Origin: Ctena decussata
Taxonomy: Eukaryota; Mollusca; Bivalvia; Lucinida; Lucinidae
DNA: 64,000 nt
Direction of reading: 5' to 3'
Assembly: GCA_963989385.1 (NCBI GenBank)
Contig: OZ022511.1
Coordinates: 23,926,503 to 23,990,502, forward strand
Below are positions 53,701 through 61,247 of this stretch, piece after piece. The translations under genes were made by a program, and so were the position numbers. Under the pieces are notes generated by a model. It did no database searches. It had not been told where the DNA came from and saw only the letters and a list, made by a program, of their open reading frames with translations. The stretch's first letter is position 1. Every line of letters begins with the position of its first letter.

Positions 53701-56700
53701 TCAAACTGTATTCAAACAACTACCCTAAAGTGCTTAAGTATTAGGACACCTAAAAACCATTAATTTTCTATTTGTTCCAAATAAAAAATTAATGGTTTTT
53801 AGGTGTCCCAATATTGAAGCACATTAGGGTCTCTTGGGACTTGGCAATGATGGATGACAGATGACTTGTGTTTTTACAGCCTTTCAACAGTATTTCAGTC
53901 ATATCCAAGCAAAGGACGTGTGATAATGAAGGCAGTGTGCAATGAAACCCTGCTTATGACTGGAAAGAATTCTGCAATCAGCAGGATTCACAGGACAGTG
54001 CCTGACCCACTGAGCTACTTGGATACCTTTCAGGACCTGGCAAATGTTAAAGCATGAAAAATCATGTTTGACCCCTAAAGCATTTGAAAGACTGAAGCAC
54101 CCTGTTGCTTTTATGTGTCAGGATAGTGAAAGAACATTACCTTAATAGCCTATGAAATCTAAATTACACTGAATCATGACATGTAAACAGGAATTGGGAA
54201 AAGGTCAGTTATTAAATGCCTTTAGACAGTTTGCAAAACTTTATCAGCTGTAAGAAATAGCAAACAAGTGAAACTATTTGAACTTTGATTCAACTCATAT
54301 TGAAAGAAACTGTAATACATTTTACAACCTTAGCTGGCCTGTGTACTCCAAGTTCATTTTAGTTAAGACGGTGAGGAATGAATGAGCTCAAATTGAGCAT
54401 CCCACCAACACATTGCTCAACCGGAGACGGGACCTAGGTTTAAAGTCACATGTGAAAGACTGCAGAAGTAGGAGATTGACCCCCAAGATTGGTAGTCTAG
54501 CATGTTATCCATTACACTACCGCTGCTCCTTACATGTACTTAAAGTGGATAAAAAGTAAAGACAACATAGCTTTGTTAAGAAATACATATAAATGTCAGT
54601 GCATTCAGATAAAAGAAAAATTCTCTGCTATCACACATCCATTCCCCTGCCCCCCCCCCACCCAACCCCACACAGACATACACTCTCAAATTAAAGAAGC
54701 AAAAAGAAAAAAAAACTTGCTTTTCTACAGCATCCTATAAAACTAAGATATATATTTTCAAAATAAAATATTCATCTGTTCATATGGATGATTTATTTTC
54801 TATATATATTTCTTCATGCAGTTGATTAATTATAGAATATTTTACCTGATTGGGCTACCATACAAGGCTGCCACAGCTGGCCCAAATGTTCTCTGAAGAG
54901 TATGGTTGAACATTGGTGATGTGATATGAGCCGCCACAGAGTCTAGTAATGGCTGACACATGTGAACGTGGGATGCCGGGACTGTGGGTTGTGTAGGTAA
55001 CGTGGGGGCTGCCGACACTGACTGGGAGGAACTGGAGGACTGAAACAGAAACATGTCATAAACATACTTAAGAGACAACACTCAGTAATATAGAAATGAG
55101 ACAACTCTCAGTGATATAAAAAAAGAGACAACTCTCAGTGATATCAAGAAGAATTAAAGTGTATTCAAATCTCCATATTTTCAGCCATTTTTTGAAGGGA
55201 GACAACTTTTTTTTTAATTCACATTTGCTTCCCTGGAAAAAACATTTCTAAAATGGGATCAACTGATAAAAAAGTTCACTCCTACTGTCAAGGGAGGCAA
55301 ACGTGAAAATGGCAGATTTATGAGTGCAGATCCAGAAATTTGTACACTGGTTTTATAATTCCAGCAATGCTTAGGATAAAGAAAATAAATATCACCAGGT
55401 GCAATGTTAATCTTTACCTGACTTGAGGCAGATAAACAACTCTATATAACAAATTACAGAACATCAGGCTAAGAAAGAACTTAACCCTCACTGACCTGGG
55501 GGCCATCAAGATGTCATGACATTACTTGTCATTTCTGAAAACAGCAATGTCTTACAAATCATACACTGTCTACTTTCTCCACATAATCCCTGTTTATCTG
55601 TATTCTCATGACCAGCTCACAACCCACTTGTTGAATGTATCCTTGTACCAGGTACAATATATGGGCAGTATTAGAGTAGCTACTGAAGTATGGCCTTAAT
55701 AGTGAATTCATACAGCAATACTTACAATTTTAATTCCAAACTGTATCTTTTCAAGCACTTGCTCACATTTAATAAGTGTTGACATTGGAACTCTGTAATA
55801 CAAAGATATAAAATGAGCCGTGACATGACAAATCCAACAAACTGGCATGGGCGCCCAGTTCAAACTCAGATCAGCCTGGGCATCCGCCAAGTCTGATCAG
55901 TCTTCACTGTCAGCATGGAGCTAGCTTAGACCCTTAGCTACCCTTTAAGCACTTATTAAAGAGTCTGATCAGACTGAGCGGATGCCCAGGCTGATCTGAG
56001 TCTTTGCTGGGCGCACAACCACTTTGTCTGTTTTCTCATGTTGCAGCTCAAATGATTTAAACAAGACACAAAAGCTAGACAGACCCAACCAGTTCCCAGA
56101 CACTTTTAAGAGTGTGTCACCTGATGTTTAAGAGTCCAATGCATTCCAGGCCACCGGAGGGACATGTGATTTTAGGAAAATCATCGTGCTAAATATAGAC
56201 GAAAGGAACATGTGAAAAAAATCATCTGCCAATGCGCAACGTAACACTGTTGAGGTAATGCTATTTGCTGTATAGAAACAGGCTTATCATACTAGTACCC
56301 GGACACTTTAGAATCTGAGTAAACTGAGATGGCATTTATACGCTGCAATACTCAATAAAATTATTAATGCATGTGGTTAATAAAAATGTATAAACATCGT
56401 AGAGGATTGTTCTGATTTCATATTGACACATGGCTGTTTGCTTTGCCTGTTCGTGTGTTTGTTGCAGCCAAACTGAAGCACCGATTGTGATACCCATCTG
56501 CAATAGCCCTGCAAAGTCGTAATTATGTTGTGTAAATATAAAAGTGAATGGCAAAAAGATAAAGAAAGGGCACCTTGAAATAATGTTACAAAGTCAGTTA
56601 AATTCAGAAAGGATTGTAGCGTTTAATTGACGCAAAACTGACAAAAGTGTCCGCGTACCGGTAGTGTCCGCGTACTGGTCAGATCTGTCTATGTCTCTCT

Positions 56701-59700
56701 TGTCTAAACATTGTCATAAAACAGAGCTTAACCAGAAAACCTGATGCGAAGTTTACGCCACCAATGCCCCCGATGCCGCAAAAGTAGACCTAAGTCTCCC
56801 TTCTGCTAGTCACAGGCTAGACAACAAGAGGCCCAAATGGGCCTGATATCGCTCACCTGGCTTTTGTATCCGAATGGTCCCCATTCTGATACAAAATTGG
56901 TCCAATTCCAGAGATTTTCTCAATTTCACATTTTGCTACTTTTAGTAACAGAGGCCAACTTGTCTGGTCTTTATATATTCACTTTTGAAACACCTCAATG
57001 CAAGAATCATTTTGCCACAAATTTCATCAAAATCCATTCAGGGGTTACTGAGATATTGTCAGTTTCATATTTTGTGCTATTTTTAGTAACGGCAGATGGC
57101 GGCCATCTTAGAATGCCAAAATGCAAAAAATTGAAAAGCTTTCATGCAAGGACCATTTTGACACAAAATTGGTCCAGTTCCATTGTAATTTTCTAATTTT
57201 CAAATTTTGCTATTTTAAGTAACAGAGGCCAACTTGACCGGTCAATATTTGTTAATTTGTGAAACACATCAAAGCAAGAATCATTTTGCCACAAATTTCG
57301 TCTCAATCTCTTCAGCGGTTAATGAGATGTTGTCATTTTCATGTTTTGTGCTATTTTTAGTAACGGCAGATGGCGGCCATCTTGGAATGCCAAAATGCAG
57401 AAAATCGAAAAAGCTTATTGAAATGATCATTCTGACAGAAAATTAGTCCAATTCAACTGAGATTTTCTTATTTTCACATTTTTCTATTTTTAGTAACAAA
57501 GGCCATTATGACTTGTCTATATTTAGTTACTTTTGAAACATCTCAATGCAAAAATCATTTTGACACAAATTTCGTCAAAATCTATTCAGCGGTTACTGAG
57601 ATATTGTCATTTTCATGTTTTGTGCTATTTTAAGTAACGGCAGGTGGTGGCCATCTTGGAATGCCAAATTGCAATTAATCGAAATGGCTTCATGTAAGGA
57701 ACATTCTGACACAAAATTGGTCCAATTCCATTCAAGGGTTCTTGAGTAATTGTCATTTTATGTTTGTGCTATTTTTAGTAACGGCAGATGTCGGCCATCT
57801 TGGAAGCCAAATTGCAATTAATCGAAACGGCTTCATGCAAGGAACATTCTGACACAAAATTGGTCGAATTCCATTCAAGAGTTCTTGAGTAATTGTCATT
57901 TTTATGATTGTGCTATTTTTAGTAACGGCAGATGTCGGCCATCTTGGAAAGCCAAATTGTAATTAATCAAAATGGCTTCATGCAAGGAACATTCTGACAC
58001 AAAATTGGTCGGATTCCATTCAAGGGTTCTTGAGTAATTGTCATTTTTATGTTTGTGCTATTTTTAGTAACGGCCCCCATGGTGGCCATCTTGGATAGTC
58101 AACTGGCACAAAATTGAAATAATTCCTTTTAAGGACCATTGCTGACCAAATCTGACCACAATCGATTGCGTTTTCTTGAGATACTGACATTTGAGCAAAA
58201 TCGGTCTTGTAAACGCTAAGTAGGTCACTGTGACCTAATTCCGCTATAGATTTTTTTCATTTTTATAATTTTTAATCCCAAGGTCCCATTAATTATCCAC
58301 TCAAACTTTCCGCCAAATATACCAAATGGTTCTGGAGAAGAAGTTGATTTTGTTGTTTTTGCTATTTTTAGTAACGGCGGCCATCTTGGATTTTCAACCT
58401 GACCCAATTTTACAATTTTGAAACCCTGCAGTCTGGTCATGCTCCATGTGAAATCTGAAACCCATGGGTGCAGTGGTTTTAGAGAAGAAGTTGTTTGAAG
58501 TCGTTTGAATATGTCGTTTTTTGACATTGGCATTTGAGCAAAATTACACTCGTAAACAGAAAGTAGGTCACTGTGACAAAACTCCGTTACAGATTTTTTG
58601 CATTTTTACAATTTTGAATACCAACGTTTCAGTGATGTTCCATGCCAAAATTCAGACAAATATACCCAGTGGTTCTGGAGAAGAAGTTTATTTTGTTGTT
58701 TTTGCTATTTTTAGTAACGGCGGCCATCTTGGATTTTCAACCTGACCCAATTTTACAATTCTGGGACCCTGGAGTCAGGTCATGCTCCATGTGAAATTTA
58801 AGAACCATGTGACCAGTAGTTTTACAGAAGAAGATGTTTGAATATTTGTTTTTAGGTGTTGACGGACACATTCCGTGACGACGCACGACGCACGCCGGAC
58901 ACATTGGTATGACAATAGCTCACTATGGCCCTTCGGGCCAGGTGAGCTAACAAGAGCTGTCGGCTGACAGCATAGCTTGCCTGAATAGGTTCTTGCCCAT
59001 CACACAGTCGCTTTGGTGGTGTGGACTGTTATGCATAAAACTTCAGGCAAGCATGTACATAATGACGACACATTTATAAACAAAAGCTATCTCAGAAGTA
59101 AGTCTTAAAATAAAACTAAAATAAAAAAAAAATCCACATGAAATTTCAAAGTCCATGAGCTTGAGGTCAAAGAACTAAGAAGTGGGGGTGGGGGGTGAGG
59201 GGATAAGGATGTATCAAAACCTTGAACCATTACCTAAAACATCAGTCCAAGTATTGGTATCAACTGAGTCCATTGTGGCACTGTGAAATTATGTCTTCAT
59301 AAATATAAAACTTTAACAAAATCTTTAAGTCAAAATTCTAAGTCGATGACCTTGACTTCAAGGGTACCCAGTGGGGTAAGTATATAGTGTTTTGTAAAAA
59401 CTCAAAAAAGTGTCTAACATCAGTTAAAGTGTAAACTAAATCTCTGAATTATGAATCAGTATACAATTAGAAAACATTAATATAGACCAAATTTCCAATG
59501 TCCCTGACCTTGACATCAAGGTACCTGGGCAGGGTTGGGGTAGTACTCTGTAAAACTTTGGACTAATATCTAACTAAAGTGCAAATATAAAAAGAATTCA
59601 TCACTGGGTTCAGGAGATATGTGTCTTTAAAAGACTTTAACCAAAACATCCAATCAATAAAAAGAAAATTTCTAAGTCCATGACCTTGACATCAAGGTCA

Positions 59701-61101
59701 CTGAGGGGGGTGGGGATAGTACCTTGGAAAACTTTGGACCAATATCTAACTACAGTGCAAGTATCAAAGGAATCCATCCATGGGTTAAGGAGATATTGGG
59801 CTTTATAAAACTTTAACCAAAACATCCAGTCAAAAAATACTCCCAATTTTCTAAGTCCATGACCTTGACATCAAGGTCACAGAGTAGGGTGGGGGTGGTA
59901 CCCTGTCAAACTTTGGACCAATATCTAACTACAGTGCAAGTATCAAAAGAATCCATCCATGGGTTAAGGAGATATAGGTCTTCAAAAAACTTTAACCAAA
60001 ACATCCAATCCGGACGCCGACGCGGACGCGGACGAGGACGCGGATGCTGATGCCGATGCCGTGGTGCCAACAATAGCTCTTCCTGAACTTTCGTTCAGGC
60101 GAGCTAAAAACTAGAAAATTGTGTCTGTAAGATACATATGATGCCTCTGTGCTATGCTCCCCCCCTTCCCTGGCATTTTCCCTCCCCACTCCAACCCAAA
60201 CATCCATCCTAACTCCCCTACCACCCACTGTGCCTGTCCCACTCATGCAACTCCATCATCAGTATTGCAGAGATACTGGTATGATGTGAGCTTGAGAGAA
60301 ATTTCATCATCAAAAGGTTAATTTGTCTGAGAAAATGGAGCTGAATGCAGCAGGTAGAGGTATATTTGCCTATGTTTAAAAGAGCTGAAAAGTAGGTCAA
60401 GGTCAGCAAGCAACACTAGTATTGTAGTGACAATGTCATGACATAGGTCTGTTTAAAATTTCATCACAGAAAGCTGTTTATCTCTGAGAAAAGGACCTAA
60501 ACTCAGCGGGTAGTTTATGGAAAGTAGGTCATGGTCAGGAAATGACACTGGCTTGGCCGAGAAGATGTCATGATGTAAGCTTGTGTCAGGTTTCTCTTGC
60601 TCAGTTTCTGAACCATAGAGTAGATGTTCAACAGAGAGTGAGAAATACGTTGTCAGACCTTGATACGGAAATGATACTGGTGTTGCAGAGACAAAGTACT
60701 GAGGTAAGCTTATTTGAAGTTTCATCACAATAGGTCTTTTCATCTCTGAGAAATTGAGCTAAATGCAGTGGGTAAACATTGCTAATGACAACTGGAATGA
60801 TGCCCAAAATGCAAATGCTACTGGAAAGTGACTCCTATGTTGCTCCTGCTTGCTAAAGCAACCCTGACAAAAATGGCAAAAAAAATCAAGGAGGTTTACC
60901 CATACACTTAAAACAGGCTCCAGTGGGCATGGAAAAACTTAATCTTCTTTCAATAATATTTACACATGCCTAAATGCATCTTTTCTCTTATTACAGCTCA
61001 AATACGAGGTACAAACCTTTTAGCAGGGTTGCTTAATATATCAAGAAGGTTCTTCATTTTGCTTATGTCTTTGCTTCTGTGGTCAGCATCCTTGCTCCTA
61101 T
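47656..61101 (-). CDS. MED15: Mediator subunit 15, 3' half (seven exons in window)
   Basis: Exons 61101-61017, 55792-55726, 55039-54846, 52830-52670, 50245-50147, 48198-48101 and 47709-47656 splice in phase into 251 codons plus TAG. All introns are AG/GT. Recognisable MED15 blocks are SKDISKMKNLLDILSNP, CQPLLDSV...SPMFNHTLQRTF, LLQGEIARLD, VHLVCKLDDKYLPSVPP, DATPFLRAA and LPSRFSLTALLDMW. MED15 is a tail-module subunit of the Mediator coactivator complex in the nucleus and links activators (SREBP and SMAD2/3 in animals) to RNA polymerase II. The N-terminal KIX domain and Gln-rich part lie beyond position 64000. Introns are loaded with transposons. Confidence 0.95.
47710..48100 (-). other. MED15 intron
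   Basis: Plain AT-rich intron with no recognisable repeat. Confidence 0.6.
48101..48198 (-). CDS. MED15: MED15 exon 6 in window (98 bp)
   Basis: Acceptor 'tttgttctag', donor 'atgtgg|gtaagt'. Encodes ATPFLRAAQKALVTHLLE and LPSRFSLTALLDMW, close to the end of animal MED15. Confidence 0.94.
48254..48315. repeat. Hairpin 'gaatcagactgcaca'
   Basis: AGTGAAGACTCGAATCAGAC pairs with GTCTGATCCGAGTCTTCACT. In the MED15 intron beside exon 6, same theme as 45741-45803. Confidence 0.75.
48404..49132. mobile_element. TIR element, 'ataccgtataa' ends (729 bp)
   Basis: ATACCGTATAATGGGAAATT (then ttcgc) at the left pairs with GCGAAAATTTTCC...TATATGGTAT at the right. A second inward repetition of 'cgcaaaaattaa'/'gaaaattaatcc' is present. 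No transposase. Lies in the MED15 intron between exons 5 and 6. Confidence 0.78.
49133..49946. other. MED15 intron sequence, no feature seen
   Basis: Ends in a poly-T run at about 49927-49943. No gene. Confidence 0.45.
49947..50005. repeat. Small hairpin element 'accccaaatatctag' (copy 2)
   Basis: GAACCCCAAATATCTAGATCC and GGATATAGATTTTTGGGGC arms around ATCATATATGAT. Resembles 41184-41241 in layout. Confidence 0.65.
50147..50245 (-). CDS. MED15: MED15 exon 5 in window (99 bp)
   Basis: Acceptor 'atactttcag', donor 'aatatg|gtaagt'. Encodes DKYLPSVPPILVTIPEDYP then a short polar linker. Confidence 0.94.
50405..51018. mobile_element. TIR element, 'tatgagcc' ends (614 bp)
   Basis: The 38-bp left end TATGAGCCAGTCTCTGTGAA... 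and its complement ...GAACGGCTCATA differ at only a few positions; each contains 'aaccgggcttaatgacat'. TA at both outer edges suggests a Tc1/mariner-type TA duplication. No transposase frame. In the intron between MED15 exons 4 and 5. Confidence 0.82.
51115..51260. mobile_element. Foldback MITE, 'gaatttgctcc' family (copy 5, partial)
   Basis: One arm ('ccatttttacaaaggggac', 'cttcctgtttgcttcc') and a decayed centre only. Confidence 0.65.
51540..51775. mobile_element. Foldback MITE, 'gaatttgctcc' family (copy 6)
   Basis: Both arms present with centre 'tttgctcccccaggagcaaa' and the pair 'ggggtctactcttaaagg'/'cctctaagagttgacccc'. Confidence 0.8.
51868..52128. mobile_element. Foldback MITE, 'gaatttgctcc' family (copy 7)
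   Basis: About 100 bp from copy 6 in the same orientation. Centre 'aatttgctcctgataaagc', with 'caccttgaga' at its edge. The next MITE begins three bases later. Confidence 0.75.
52131..52561. mobile_element. 'gggcccagttgttcaaa' MITEs, one partial, one complete, one partial
   Basis: 52131-52283 is a left half, 52285-52423 a complete shortened copy, 52452-52561 a right half. The sequence 'ctgacctttaagctgtatg' and following bases after the second copy is repeated after the third, showing a local tandem duplication rather than three separate insertions. It ends about 110 bp from MED15 exon 4. Confidence 0.75.
52670..52830 (-). CDS. MED15: MED15 exon 4 in window (161 bp)
   Basis: Acceptor 'tgtttttcag', donor 'aacttg|gtgagt'. 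A basic PPLKKPRVEEKGK motif that could serve as a nuclear localisation signal is followed by IPDLLQGEIARLDRRFKV and DVHLVCKL. Confidence 0.95.
52885..53045 (+). mobile_element. tRNA-derived SINE
   Basis: A-box-like 'tggtccagtgcttagag', B box 'caggtttgaatctt', then a body with 'ccagtggttgaaaaactc'. Adjacent to MED15 exon 4 on its upstream side. Confidence 0.58.
53343..53448. mobile_element. Foldback MITE, 'ttgggacacct' family (copy 1)
   Basis: CCCTAATGTGC...ATTGGGACACCTG and ...CAGGTGTCCCAATACTTG...TTTTAGGG. About 106 bp, nearly all stem. Confidence 0.85.
53723..53829. mobile_element. Foldback MITE, 'ttgggacacct' family (copy 2)
   Basis: CCCTAAAGTGCTTAAG... and ...CACATTAGGG. Same orientation and length as copy 1, 380 bp away. 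Confidence 0.85.
53872..54032 (-). mobile_element. tRNA-derived SINE, same family as 9868-10062
   Basis: Minus strand head 'gtagctcagtgggtcaggc' (A box) and shared body blocks 'gtttcattgcacac' and 'tatgactgaaatactgttg'. Confidence 0.68.
54365..54532 (-). mobile_element. tRNA-derived SINE
   Basis: Minus strand head 'cagcggtagtgtaatgg' (A box), 'gggtcaatctcc' (B box), tail 'gttggtgggatgctcaattt'. It shares the tail type of 42000-42130. Confidence 0.7.
54846..55039 (-). CDS. MED15: MED15 exon 3 in window (194 bp)
   Basis: Acceptor 'ttctgtttcag', donor 'aatcag|gtaaaa'. A Ser/Thr/Pro-rich start (SSSSQSVSAAPTLP), then HMCQPLLDSVAAHITSPMF and NHTLQRTFGPAVAALYG, the most diagnostic MED15 segment. 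Confidence 0.95.
55066..55145. repeat. Short tandem repeat, ~33-bp unit, three copies
   Basis: 'gagacaactctcagtgatat' repeats three times just upstream of MED15 exon 3. Confidence 0.85.
55160..55335. mobile_element. Foldback MITE, 'gaatttgctcc' family (copy 8, partial)
   Basis: Landmarks 'gccattttttgaaggg', 'cacatttgcttccctgg' and 'aaaatgggatcaact'; the centre is lost. Confidence 0.6.
55336..55725. other. MED15 intron, no feature seen
   Basis: No repeat or gene recognised. Confidence 0.45.
55726..55792 (-). CDS. MED15: MED15 exon 2 in window (67 bp)
   Basis: Acceptor 'gtattacag', donor 'aaaatt|gtaagt'. Encodes VPMSTLIKCEQVLEKIQF, matching the PLKTLQKCE-type block of animal MED15. A foldback MITE (55814-56049) starts only 21 bp upstream of the acceptor, leaving a very short host-derived polypyrimidine region. 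Confidence 0.92.
55814..56049. mobile_element. Foldback MITE, 'gatcagcctgggcatccgc' family (copy 2)
   Basis: Inner arms 'cagatcagcctgggcatccg' and 'cggatgcccaggctgatctg' plus outer GAGCCGTGACATGAC/GTTGCAGCTC-type arms. It abuts MED15 exon 2. Confidence 0.85.
56050..56824. other. MED15 intron, no feature seen
   Basis: Contains a near-duplicate 'gtgtccgcgtac' pair at 56648-56677. No gene. Confidence 0.45.
56825..58950 (+). mobile_element. Helentron-like tandem-core element E (2.1 kb)
   Basis: Starts CAAGAGGCCCAAATGGGCC (hairpin) with 'gctcacctggc'. It carries many ~150-bp units with 'tgtgctatttttagtaacgg' and 'ggcggccatcttgga', then a 'gacgacgcacgacgcacgcc' tract. It ends with hairpin TGGCCCTTCGGGCCA followed by GGTGAGCTAA. 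A 3' hairpin about ten bases before CTRR and short subterminal inverted repeats (CTCACCTGGC/GCCAGGTGAG) are Helitron/Helentron features. No Rep-helicase. Confidence 0.75.
58222..58236. promoter_or_regulatory. Perfect oestrogen-response-element-like palindrome
   Basis: AGGTCACTGTGACCT fits the consensus AGGTCAnnnTGACCT exactly. A second copy with one decayed half-site lies at 58566-58580 in the next unit. Both lie inside element E. Function not shown. Confidence 0.5.
58951..60107 (+). mobile_element. Helentron-like tandem-core element F (1.16 kb)
   Basis: Starts CAAGAGCTGTCGGCTGACAG (hairpin) directly after the CTAA of element E. It has about four ~180-bp units, a (gacgcg)n tract at 60010-60058, then hairpin CCTGAACTTTCGTTCAGG (60082-60099) and CGAGCTAA. 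Subterminal GCTTGCCTGAA/TTCAGGCGAGC form inverted repeats. Units carry TGACCTTGACATCAAGGTCA. Element G (45466) is its short relative. Confidence 0.78.
60245..60775. repeat. Tandem units without clear ends
   Basis: About three ~150-bp units with 'aaatttcatcatca', 'ctctgagaaa...gagctaaa', 'gcagtgggta' and 'aagtaggtcaaggtcag'. Resembles a tandem-core element missing its termini. Confidence 0.6.
61017..61101 (-). CDS. MED15: MED15 exon 1 in window (85 bp)
   Basis: Acceptor 'ctctttcag' before 61101, donor 'aaaag|gtttgt' at 61017. Encodes RSKDADHRSKDISKMKNLL and onward to NPAKR, the conserved helix upstream of the C-terminal domain. Enters in phase 1 and leaves in phase 2, so an upstream exon is required outside the window. 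Confidence 0.93.
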
Positions 61102-61247
61102 CTGAAAGAGTCATACATGTAAATATTCAGATTGTAAGTACCCATAACTGTAAGTTTACCATATTTACCATAAATGTTCATATTGTAAATACTTATTACT
61201 GTAAATTTACTATATTAACCATGAATATTTATATTGTAAATACTTAT

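Noticed and set aside
58225..58533. 102-codon minus-strand frame
   Set aside because: Lies across tandem units of element E and follows repeat sequence.
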